Source: Paludibacteraceae bacterium
GTDB taxonomy: Bacteria > Bacteroidota > Bacteroidia > Bacteroidales > Paludibacteraceae
NCBI GenBank assembly: GCA_017542915.1
Contig: JAFXWI010000010.1
Coordinates: 1 to 27,936, forward strand
Length of the DNA stretch: 27,936 bases
Direction: 5' to 3'
Shown here: in pieces, positions 15,893 through 23,190 of the stretch
How positions within the stretch are numbered: position 1 is the stretch's first letter
How the letters are laid out: every line of letters begins with the position of its first letter
Notes under the pieces: generated by a model
Database searches by the model: none
Told to the model about the DNA's origin: nothing
The model's input: the letters and a program-made list of their open reading frames with translations, nothing else
Translations under genes and position numbers: made by a program

Positions 15893-17176
15893 ATGTATCG
15901 TTTATTATATCAATGGTGGTTGCAGCTGAAGGAAGCATGCTGGATAACGGTCGATGAGTTGCGTCGCGTCTTCACCGACCCGGGCGTGATGGTCATCTTC
16001 TTCCTTGGTTCGCTGGCATATCCGATCCTGTACAAAGCGATGTACTGGAATGAGCAGGTTCAGAATATCCCTGTGGCGGTAGTCGATATGAGCAATTCGC
16101 CCGAGAGCCGTGATTTCCTGCATCGATGGAGTGCGGCTCCCGATATCAAACTGGCTTATACCTGTGCGTCCATAGCAGAAGCGGAGGAGTTGTTGCGGGA
16201 TCAGAAGATCCATGGTATTATCTATTTCCCGCGTGACTATGCTTCCCAATTAGCTGATCCGCTGGGTAAGGCAACGATCTCGCTCTATTGCGATATGTCG
16301 TCCTTCCTCTATATGAAAGGGATTTACCTGAGTTGTAACCAAGTCATGTTAGAGTCCATGCGTAATGTGCAGATCGAGCGCTATGAGAACATGGGCATTG
16401 GACCGGAGATGTCGTGGGCGTTGGTGCAACAGGCTCCTTATACTGAGACAGCGCTGTACACTACCAACGGCGGTTACGGTTCGTTCCTCATCCCTGCTAT
16501 CCTCGTCATGATCCTCCATCAGACGCTCTTCTTCGGTATGTGTATGATGGCAGGTACCCTTCGTGAGGAGAAAAAAGAGTTATTTCGTATTCCGGGACGT
16601 AAGAGAGGCTATTCGGCTATCCGTATCACCTTAGCTCGTGCGGCAGCTTATTTCATGATATATTACGCCTTAGCAGCTATCCTGTTAGGTCTGCTGCCTC
16701 GCTTGTTCGAGATACCGCACATTGGCAATATAGGAGACATCCTGCGTTTTAACGTGCCCTTCATCCTCTCGGTCATCTTCATGTCCATGTGTGTGGGCTT
16801 CTTTATCCGCAACCGTGAGGCAGGTATGGTTCTGCTCATTTCGACCTCGCTTATCTTCCTCTTCGGTGCCGGTATCTCGTGGCCGAAAGAGATGGTACCG
16901 CTGGGTTGGAAATGGTTGTCGTACCTCGTCCCTTATACATGGGCTGCCCATGGGTTCATACATATCAACTCAATGGGCGCATCGCTTTGGACGACGCGCA
17001 CCGAGTATATTGCTTTATGGATTTTGACAGGAGGCTATTTCCTGCTTGCGGTGACGATGCTCTTTATTGCAGGCTACCGTCAAGAGCAACTTGAGAGCCG
17101 TCAGGCCGCTGAATCAGAACCCGCCCCTCTTTCAGAATCTTCCGGCATGGAGATTCCTCCGACGAACGTTCCGTAG
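15893..17176 (+). CDS. ABC-2 type permease, second subunit
   Basis: 427 residues, starting 5 bp after the first permease. Same architecture: a first helix near 28-50 (VMVIFFLGSLAYPILYKAMYW), extracytoplasmic domain with IPVAVVDMSNSPESRDFLHRW and KIHGIIYFPRDYASQL, then membrane helices from ~195, with VPYTWAAHGFIHIN near the end. It is a paralogue of its neighbour and probably forms a heterodimer with it. The last ~30 residues (EQLESRQAAESEPAPLSES...) are hydrophilic and low-complexity, and lie antisense to the 3' end of the galactanase gene, so this tail may be a read-through extension rather than a conserved part. Confidence 0.88.
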   Translation: MYRLLYQWWLQLKEACWITVDELRRVFTDPGVMVIFFLGSLAYPILYKAMYWNEQVQNIPVAVVDMSNSPESRDFLHRWSAAPDIKLAYTCASIAEAEELLRDQKIHGIIYFPRDYASQLADPLGKATISLYCDMSSFLYMKGIYLSCNQVMLESMRNVQIERYENMGIGPEMSWALVQQAPYTETALYTTNGGYGSFLIPAILVMILHQTLFFGMCMMAGTLREEKKELFRIPGRKRGYSAIRITLARAAAYFMIYYALAAILLGLLPRLFEIPHIGNIGDILRFNVPFILSVIFMSMCVGFFIRNREAGMVLLISTSLIFLFGAGISWPKEMVPLGWKWLSYLVPYTWAAHGFIHINSMGASLWTTRTEYIALWILTGGYFLLAVTMLFIAGYRQEQLESRQAAESEPAPLSESSGMEIPPTNVP

Positions 17177-18386
17177 AGAGTCCTTCTAAAGGATCAGTAT
17201 AGAAATTGCGCATGTAATACGGCGCACAAACGTCTTCGGCAGTTTTCGTGCCGGAGACGTTTCCGGTTTTATTGATGGCGTGTCCGCTTGTGGATTTGTT
17301 CTCGTCCCAGAAACCGCGGTTCTGCCATGACGGAATAACCGTTCCTTTATCGCCGTTTCCTGCTTCTTCCGGGAACCAATACGAGATACCATCTACGTTC
17401 TCAAGCGGCTTGAGATTATCTACCAGATCTTTCACGAACTGGTATTGTCCCGCTACAGAGCAAGGCCAAGTACCACGCGTGTCATAGTTGACACCGCTTG
17501 AAGGCCACCATTGGAAATTATAGGCGCACTCCACGATGTGTACGCGCTTGGTCGGGAAAAGCGTTTTCAGGTTCTTGATGGCATTGACGAGGTTGTTCTT
17601 ATCCGACTGATTGGCTACCTGTGCAGCGTTGATGTATCCGTGCCAGAAAGGATAGTAACTCAAACCGATGATGTCGAAATCCACGTTGGCGTTCTTGAGC
17701 TTGTTATAGTAATAGGAGTTGTAGCCGGTGTTGGTGGGGCGGTCGGTGTGGATGATGATCTGCGCATTGGGGCACTCTTCCCGCACGGCGTTACAGCCTG
17801 CATGGAGCAGCCCTAAATAGCCGTCCCAGTTATCTCCGGATTTGTCGTACGGATGCACCTGAATGCCGCACAAACCGTACATGATCTCGTTTCCTACTTG
17901 TACGAGATCCGGCGTAGCTCCTTCTGCTTTGAGAGTCTGCAGCACACGATGCGTATAAGCGCTGACGCTATCCGCCATCATCGCATCCGAAACACCCTTC
18001 CAAGCCGATGGAGCCTGTATATGCGTTGCATCGACCCATGTGTCAGAATAATGAAAATCGAGCATGAAATAAGCTCCGGCATCTTTGATGCGTTTACCTA
18101 AAGCGGTAACGAAAGCCAGATCCTGACATACCGTCGGATTAGAGGTGCCGCCATGATCTTTCTTCGTCGGGTTGACAAATATACGAACCCGGAAGGTATT
18201 CCATCCGCAATCCTGCACAAACCATGTGAGCAGGTCGCTGATGTTATTGCCCTTGACATCCTTGTAAGGAGAGTTGTGTTGTTCATACAAAGGCAGTGCG
18301 GAGATGTCACCGCCGACATAACGGGTTTCTGCTTGCGCGTGTACGCACACGAGCGCAATAATAAATAAGAAGATGATTTTTTTCAT
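17064..18386 (-). CDS. Secreted GH53 endo-beta-1,4-galactanase
   Basis: 440 residues with a clean signal peptide (MKKIIFLFIIALVCVHAQA, then ETRY). The GH53 fold is well marked: GGDISALPLYE near the N-terminus, GWNTFRVRIFVNP, YFMLDFHYSDTWVDATHI, VQVGNEIMYGL with the acid/base Glu167, IGLSYYPFWHG, and HIVECAYNF with the nucleophile Glu286, then GISYWFPEEAG. GH53 enzymes cut beta-1,4-galactan side chains of pectic arabinogalactan, so the cell probably feeds on plant cell wall. No SusC/SusD pair lies next to it. The C-terminus is a tail (RKILKEGRVLIQRPDG...VALDGSLQ) similar to other secreted proteins here; that tail is the part lying antisense to the permease gene's end. Confidence 0.93.
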   Translation of the reverse strand: MKKIIFLFIIALVCVHAQAETRYVGGDISALPLYEQHNSPYKDVKGNNISDLLTWFVQDCGWNTFRVRIFVNPTKKDHGGTSNPTVCQDLAFVTALGKRIKDAGAYFMLDFHYSDTWVDATHIQAPSAWKGVSDAMMADSVSAYTHRVLQTLKAEGATPDLVQVGNEIMYGLCGIQVHPYDKSGDNWDGYLGLLHAGCNAVREECPNAQIIIHTDRPTNTGYNSYYYNKLKNANVDFDIIGLSYYPFWHGYINAAQVANQSDKNNLVNAIKNLKTLFPTKRVHIVECAYNFQWWPSSGVNYDTRGTWPCSVAGQYQFVKDLVDNLKPLENVDGISYWFPEEAGNGDKGTVIPSWQNRGFWDENKSTSGHAINKTGNVSGTKTAEDVCAPYYMRNFYTDPLEGLSTERSSEESPCRKILKEGRVLIQRPDGSQVALDGSLQ

Positions 18387-18414
18387 TGGTACTGTTATTT
18401 TTCATTTCGCGCTG

Positions 18415-18446
18415 CAAAGGTACTGCTTTTTTTTGATATATGCAAA
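18415..18446 (-). promoter_or_regulatory. Bacteroidota-type promoter for the GH53 gene
   Basis: On the minus strand: TTTG (complement of CAAA at 18443-18446), 20-bp spacer, TACCTTTG (complement of 18415-18422), with AAAAAAAAGCAG just before the -7 box. The leader is only about 20-25 nt to the ATG at 18386. Confidence 0.85.
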
Positions 18447-18515
18447 TAAAAATATCGCTTTTTTGCAAAGTGGACTTTACAAAATGAACTTTTGGCGCCT
18501 TTTATGTAGCAAAAG

Positions 18516-18547
18516 TTTGCATATTTGCCATAAAAATAGTAATTTTG
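18516..18547 (+). promoter_or_regulatory. Bacteroidota-type promoter for the modular secreted protein
   Basis: TTTG at 18516-18519, 20-bp spacer, TAATTTTG at 18540-18547. It is back-to-back with the GH53 promoter in a 254-bp divergent intergenic region; about 85-90 nt of A-rich leader follow, ending AAAAGGAATT directly before the ATG at 18641. Confidence 0.82.
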
Positions 18548-18640
18548 TGCCGATTTTGTTGTGTGTACTTACCAAAAAGAAACATTTCGACTAAAATTCA
18601 AAGCAAAAATAAACATTATTAACTAAAAACAAAAGGAATT

Positions 18641-20707
18641 ATGAAGAAATTTTTCTCTATCCTTTGCGCTCTGACTATGGTATGGAGCGTAAGTGCAACT
18701 CCTGCTAAGGTGTTGGGTAAATCCAAACACGCCGAGGCCTTGGAGACGAAGGCAGTGAAGGCAGACAGCCCATTTAAGGCTTTTCCTGCTAAAAGTTTAA
18801 TGAAAGCAGATCGTTTGGCTACCTCTTTGAAGCGTGCGCCGAAGGCTAAGCAGCAGGACTACAACATCACTATCGAGTCGTATACTGAGAAATTCTACGC
18901 TTCTGGTAACGATGTATGGGTAAAACTGTACGACGCTGATAAGAACGGTTACTACTTTGATGTAATAGTAGCAGAAGGTACGCAAGAATTAGCACTTGGT
19001 CAGACCTACACCTCGGCTGACATGCTTGCAAACTATTCATACAAGGTAGATTCTCTTTACAACAAAACCGTGTATGCATCGGCATCGCTGACGAAGTCGT
19101 TGGTTGTATATGAGGAGCAGCAGTTGGTTCGCTTCGATGCTGCGTTCACCGATACGCTGGGTAACAACTACACCTTGGCTTATCAGGAGGCTCCGCTTAT
19201 TATCACGGGTGACACCATTGATATCTTCTTCCAAGAGCACATGGATAAGCCTATTTTTGCGCAGAATATGTGTCAGTTGCGTACGAAGAACGACTCGATG
19301 GATATAGCATTCACGTTCACCGTAGCTACTGAAGGTTCCGCTGCAGGTCAATTCGCTCCGGAAGATATGAACCTCGATTATACTTTCGTGAACGACTTGG
19401 AGGCTAAAGAGGCACACTGCATTGTTACGGATAACAATGGTAATCTCAACTTGGAAGGTTGGATCCTTGCTAAGGACGGTAATGTATATCATGTTACGAT
19501 GTTCTTTGTTATCCCGACTCCGCAAAGCCAGGAGAATATCACCTGTACAAACCTTGTACTGGATGAAAGCTTAGCAAGCTACTTCGGTATCATCATAGTT
19601 AACGCAAGTAATGAAGATTATTCGGTTAGTATGTATCTGTCGGCTGATAACTATGTAGGTACGTTTGATGCAGAGGAGGTTGACCTGACTATTAAGGATG
19701 CAAACGGCGAGATCGAACTCTATGAGGGGTCGGTTACTGTTGCTGTTTCTAATGGAGGGTATGTAATCACCGGTTCTGCACTGAGTATGGACGGCGTAGA
19801 GTACATCCTTAACCTGAGTTATGTGGCTCCGGAACCTACAAGTCAGGAGACTTTGACCATGAGCGGTGTAATCACTAACTATGAGGGTCAAGCTTGGCAA
19901 TTCACAGGCGCTGATGGTAACATTTTCTTAACTATCGCAGCTTATTCTGCTACCATTCCGAATACGTACGGTCCTGCTGATTTGGCTGCTGACTACACCT
20001 TTGTAATGAAAGTCGTAGGAGCAGATACTTTGTACTACGATATGGTAGATGCGAACATCAACGTAGCTGTTTCTGGTACTAACGCTACCATCACTGGTAC
20101 ATTGAGAGGACAGAACTACGACGATCCTTCGGATGTCATTGAGTTCACCCTGAACCTCACCGCTACTATTGAGGACTACGTGCCGGGTGGTGACGAGTAT
20201 GATGCACAAGACGAAGACTTCAATCACAACTTCCCGGTTTATACGATTGATGACCAGTATTTGGCACAATCCGTATTGGTGGTTGAGGCTACAGATGCTG
20301 AGAACAACATGATCGCTATTGAGTTTAATGTAGAGGCAGGTGCTACTGAGTTGGCTGCCGGTGAATATTCAATTGATAACACCGGTGCAGCCGGTTCTGT
20401 TAGCGCAGGTTATATTGACCAATATCTCTATGGTTCTGTTGCAGGTACTAAGAATGCCGAAGGTAAGATTCTTATTCCGCTGTGGTTGCTCAATGCCGGA
20501 ACCGTTACCGTTCTGGAGAATGGTGTGATCGAGGTAGAGGCTACCAACACTTGGGGTCGTGCCATCAACTGCCGCCTCGGTGAGTATCCGGAGGGTATCG
20601 AGAACACCGATGCCAAAGCTGCCGCTGTGAAGGTGGTTCGTGATGGTAAACTCATCATCATCAAGAATGGTGTAGAGTTCAACGCTCAGGGTACTATCGT
20701 GAAGTAA
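18641..20707 (+). CDS. Secreted protein of about five repeated beta-rich modules, function unknown
   Basis: 688 residues. A signal peptide (MKKFFSILCALTMVWSVSA) leads into a Lys/Ala-rich linker (~20-70) and then about five related modules of 100-130 residues (roughly 70-190, 190-300, 300-405, 405-520, 520-655). Each has a strand with alternating hydrophobics, a D/E-x-x-D-Y-x-F or similar turn (DMNLDYTFV, DLAADYTFV), and ends in a Val/Thr-rich strand (YVITGSALSMDGVEYILNLSY, NATITGTLRGQNY...FTLNL). The protein is acidic and poor in Cys; the C-terminus is the tail DGKLII...EFNAQGTIVK. I do not recognise a named family. The AAAAGGA before the start is the nearest thing to a Shine-Dalgarno site seen here, and the own promoter plus strong terminator suggest a monocistronic, possibly abundant, surface protein. 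Confidence 0.85.
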   Translation: MKKFFSILCALTMVWSVSATPAKVLGKSKHAEALETKAVKADSPFKAFPAKSLMKADRLATSLKRAPKAKQQDYNITIESYTEKFYASGNDVWVKLYDADKNGYYFDVIVAEGTQELALGQTYTSADMLANYSYKVDSLYNKTVYASASLTKSLVVYEEQQLVRFDAAFTDTLGNNYTLAYQEAPLIITGDTIDIFFQEHMDKPIFAQNMCQLRTKNDSMDIAFTFTVATEGSAAGQFAPEDMNLDYTFVNDLEAKEAHCIVTDNNGNLNLEGWILAKDGNVYHVTMFFVIPTPQSQENITCTNLVLDESLASYFGIIIVNASNEDYSVSMYLSADNYVGTFDAEEVDLTIKDANGEIELYEGSVTVAVSNGGYVITGSALSMDGVEYILNLSYVAPEPTSQETLTMSGVITNYEGQAWQFTGADGNIFLTIAAYSATIPNTYGPADLAADYTFVMKVVGADTLYYDMVDANINVAVSGTNATITGTLRGQNYDDPSDVIEFTLNLTATIEDYVPGGDEYDAQDEDFNHNFPVYTIDDQYLAQSVLVVEATDAENNMIAIEFNVEAGATELAAGEYSIDNTGAAGSVSAGYIDQYLYGSVAGTKNAEGKILIPLWLLNAGTVTVLENGVIEVEATNTWGRAINCRLGEYPEGIENTDAKAAAVKVVRDGKLIIIKNGVEFNAQGTIVK

Positions 20708-20743
20708 GAAACGACCCTTTTATAGGGCAAACATAGGAAAAAT

Positions 20744-20776
20744 GAGGGCTGCGCAGCGCGCAGCCTTCTTTTTTGT
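20744..20776 (+). terminator. Strong GC-rich intrinsic terminator
   Basis: GGCTGCGC (20747-20754) pairs perfectly with GCGCAGCC (20758-20765) around AGC; three further pairs including one G-U extend the stem to 11 bp. TTCTTTTTT follows. Confidence 0.9.
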
Positions 20777-20808
20777 TTTATGTGACCATGATTTATCAAC
20801 AAATTTAT

Positions 20809-20888
20809 GTTTTGGAAAACTTTTTGTGTTAATAAAAAATGTAAATCATTGATACTGAGTAAAAAGACTGAAAGTTTTGGATAACTTT
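20809..20888 (+). repeat. Two 15-bp direct repeats upstream of the nrdD promoter
   Basis: GTTTTGGAAAACTTT (20809-20823) and GTTTTGGATAACTTT (20874-20888) differ at one base and lie 65 bp apart, the second ending 32 bp before the -33 box. The surroundings are very AT-rich and hold no gene. They could be operator half-sites for control of the anaerobic reductase. Confidence 0.5.
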
Positions 20889-20920
20889 GTAAAATTTTGT
20901 TGAAAATATTTGTCAAAAAA

Positions 20921-20952
20921 TTTGCACAATTCAAAAATTTGTTGTACCTTTG
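20921..20952 (+). promoter_or_regulatory. Bacteroidota-type promoter for nrdD-nrdG
   Basis: TTTG at 20921-20924, 20-bp spacer, TACCTTTG at 20945-20952. The leader to the nrdD ATG at 21091 is about 130 nt, the longest in the window. Confidence 0.83.
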
Positions 20953-20978
20953 CATCGCTTTTTCGCTGATATTATTAG

Positions 20979-21068
20979 ATGGAAGAAAATTCCTCGACCA
21001 GAACGGGTCAATGTCGGTCCAATATCGGTCCAATATCGGTCCAATGTCGGTCCATCTTCGAGAGATAA
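20979..21068 (+). other. Possible leader ORF (29 codons) in the nrdD 5' leader
   Basis: An ATG at 20979, inside the predicted transcript, opens a 29-codon frame (MEENSSTRTGQCRS...SIFER) closed by TAA at 21066-21068, 22 bp before nrdD. It spans all four 11-bp repeats and reads QCRS twice. An AGATGGA (20977-20983) pairs with TCCATCT (21051-21057), so the start codon could be closed in a stem. There is no homology evidence; it may be chance. Confidence 0.25.
21010..21053 (+). repeat. AATRTCGGTCC 11-mer x4 in the nrdD leader
   Basis: Four head-to-tail 11-mers: AATGTCGGTCC, AATATCGGTCC, AATATCGGTCC, AATGTCGGTCC. The only variation is G/A at position 4, arranged G-A-A-G. They lie in the transcribed leader between the promoter and nrdD. 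Confidence 0.9.
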
Positions 21069-21090
21069 GTGATTTTATAACATTATATCT

Positions 21091-23190
21091 ATGGAAACAT
21101 ACATTATTAAACGTGACGGTAAAAAAGAACTTTTTACCATTGACAAAATCAAAAATGCAATTTCTAAGGCATTCTTGGCAGTAGGTGCTTTTGCGACAGA
21201 GGAGACACTCGGTGCTATTCTTTCGCATCTGCGGGTACATAACGGCATAACGGTTGAGGAGATCCAAAACCAAGTGGAGGTCGCTTTGATGAGCGAAGGA
21301 TACTATCAGGTAGCAAAGGCGTTCATCCTCTATCGTCAGGGACACACAGAGGATCGTGAGACCCAGCAGCGTCTGGATTTCATGATGAACTACGTGCAGG
21401 CTTCCAATGCGGCAGAGGGTAGTAAGTTCGATGCGAATGCGAACGTGGAGCACAAGAACATCGCTACGCTCATAGGCGAGCTGCCGAAGCAGGGCTTCAT
21501 CCGTCTGAACCGTCGTTTGCTCACCGAGCGCATCAAAGAGATGTTCGGCAAGGAGTTGAGCGACCGTTATATGCAGCTCCTCAACCAGCATTTTATCTAC
21601 AAGAATGACGAGACCAACTTGGCGAACTACTGCGCTTCTATCACCATGTATCCTTGGCTCATCGGTGGAACCAAGAGTATTGGCGGTAACGCTACGCCTC
21701 CTCACAACCTCAAGTCGTTCTGCGGCGGATTCATCAACATGGTCTTCATGGTATCCTCCATGCTCTCCGGTGCCTGCGCTACGCCTGAGTTCCTGATGTA
21801 CATGAACTATTTCATTGAGCAGGAGTTCGGTGAGGATTACTACAAACGTGCGGACGAAGTAGTCGATCTCAGCCTCAAGCGTCGCACGATCGATAAGGTC
21901 ATCACCGACTACTTCCAGCAGGTGGTGTATAGCCTGAATCAGCCTTCGGGCGCTCGTAATTTCCAATCGGTCTTCTGGAATATCAGCTACTATGACCGCT
22001 ACTATTTCAAGAGCCTGTTCGAGAACTTCCGTTTCCCGAACGGCGAGGCACCTCACTGGGAGAGCTTGGATTGGTTGCAGCGTCGTTTCATGAACTGGTT
22101 CAACGAAGAGCGTACCCGTTGCGTCCTGACCTTCCCAGTTGAGACCATGGCGCTCTTGGCAGAGAACGGAGACATCAAGGACAAAGAGTACGGCGATTTC
22201 ACCGCAGAGATGTACGCCAAAGGTCACTCTTTCTTCACCTATGTATCGGATAATGCGGACAGTCTCTCTTCGTGCTGCCGTTTGCGTAACGCCATCACTG
22301 ATAATAGCTTCAGCTATACCCTTGGTGCCGGTGGTATCTCTACGGGCTCGAAATCGGTGCTCACCATCAACCTCAACCGTTCTATCCAGTACGCCGTTCG
22401 TAATAACATCCCGTATCAGGCATACATTGAGGATGTAGTAGATCTCATGCACAAGGTGCAGTTGGCTTACAACGAGAACCTCAAGAACCTGCAGGAGAAA
22501 GGTATGTTGCCGCTCTTCGACGCCGGTTATATCAACATCGGTCGTCAATACCTCACCATCGGTGTGAACGGTTTGGTGGAGGCTGCTGAGTTCCTCGGCT
22601 TGGAGATCAAAGATACACCCGAATACGCACACTTCGTTCAGGAGCTGCTCGGTATCATCGAGAAGAAGAACAAAGAGTACCGCACGAAGGACGTTATGTT
22701 CAACTGCGAGATGATCCCTGCGGAGAACGTGGGTGTTAAGCACGCTAAATGGGACAAAGAGGACGGCTATGTAGTACCGCGTGATTGCTACAACAGCTAT
22801 TTCTACGTAGTAGAGGACAAGAGTCTGAACGTATTGGATCGTTTCCGTCTGCACGGACGTAAATACATCGAGCACCTCACCGGTGGTAGTGCGCTGCACT
22901 GCAACTTAGAGGAGCACCTCAGTAAAGAGCAATACCGTCAACTGCTGCGCGTAGCGGCTGTAGAGGGCTGTAACTACTTCACCTTCAATATCCCGAATAC
23001 GGTCTGCAACGACTGTGGTCATATCGACAAACGTTACCTCAAAGAGTGTCCTTGCTGTCACTCGAAGAACGTGGACTATCTAACCCGTGTGATCGGTTAT
23101 ATGAAGCGTGTATCGAACTTCTCAGAGGCACGTCAGAAAGAGGCGGCTCAGCGTTACTACGCAGAAAAGCAGAAAGCACCGCAATGCTGA
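21091..23190 (+). CDS. nrdD: Anaerobic (class III) ribonucleoside-triphosphate reductase
   Basis: 699 residues, typical length. It reduces ribonucleoside triphosphates to deoxyribonucleotides under anoxia with a glycyl radical. Residues ~1-90 are an ATP-cone (YIIKRDGKKELFTIDKIKNAISKAF...GYYQVAKAFILYR), the dATP/ATP allosteric domain. The catalytic barrel includes NYCASITMYPWLIGG, GISTGSKSVLTINLNR and SGARNFQSVFWN. Near the C-terminus a Zn site CNDC (639/642) and CPCC (653/656) precedes the glycyl radical loop RVIGYMKRVSNFSEAR, with Gly669 the expected radical residue. Expressed from its own promoter with an unusual leader, and overlapping nrdG by 7 bp. Confidence 0.95.
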   Translation: METYIIKRDGKKELFTIDKIKNAISKAFLAVGAFATEETLGAILSHLRVHNGITVEEIQNQVEVALMSEGYYQVAKAFILYRQGHTEDRETQQRLDFMMNYVQASNAAEGSKFDANANVEHKNIATLIGELPKQGFIRLNRRLLTERIKEMFGKELSDRYMQLLNQHFIYKNDETNLANYCASITMYPWLIGGTKSIGGNATPPHNLKSFCGGFINMVFMVSSMLSGACATPEFLMYMNYFIEQEFGEDYYKRADEVVDLSLKRRTIDKVITDYFQQVVYSLNQPSGARNFQSVFWNISYYDRYYFKSLFENFRFPNGEAPHWESLDWLQRRFMNWFNEERTRCVLTFPVETMALLAENGDIKDKEYGDFTAEMYAKGHSFFTYVSDNADSLSSCCRLRNAITDNSFSYTLGAGGISTGSKSVLTINLNRSIQYAVRNNIPYQAYIEDVVDLMHKVQLAYNENLKNLQEKGMLPLFDAGYINIGRQYLTIGVNGLVEAAEFLGLEIKDTPEYAHFVQELLGIIEKKNKEYRTKDVMFNCEMIPAENVGVKHAKWDKEDGYVVPRDCYNSYFYVVEDKSLNVLDRFRLHGRKYIEHLTGGSALHCNLEEHLSKEQYRQLLRVAAVEGCNYFTFNIPNTVCNDCGHIDKRYLKECPCCHSKNVDYLTRVIGYMKRVSNFSEARQKEAAQRYYAEKQKAPQC

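Noticed and set aside
20793..20884. DnaA-box-like 9-mers (TTATCAACA at 20793, TTTGGATAA at 20876) suggesting an origin
   Set aside because: Each has one mismatch to TTATCCACA, the region is AT-rich so chance matches are expected, and no dnaA, dnaN or other origin-type gene is near.
20897..21184. 95-codon frame across the nrdD promoter and start
   Set aside because: It begins upstream of the -33 box and overlaps the nrdD start out of frame; only the shorter ORF inside the transcript (20979-21068) is worth noting.
20686..22899. Long minus-strand open frame (737 codons) antisense to nrdD
   Set aside because: It is a mirror of the strongly supported nrdD coding frame, has no domain-like pattern, and runs through the terminator, promoter and leader.
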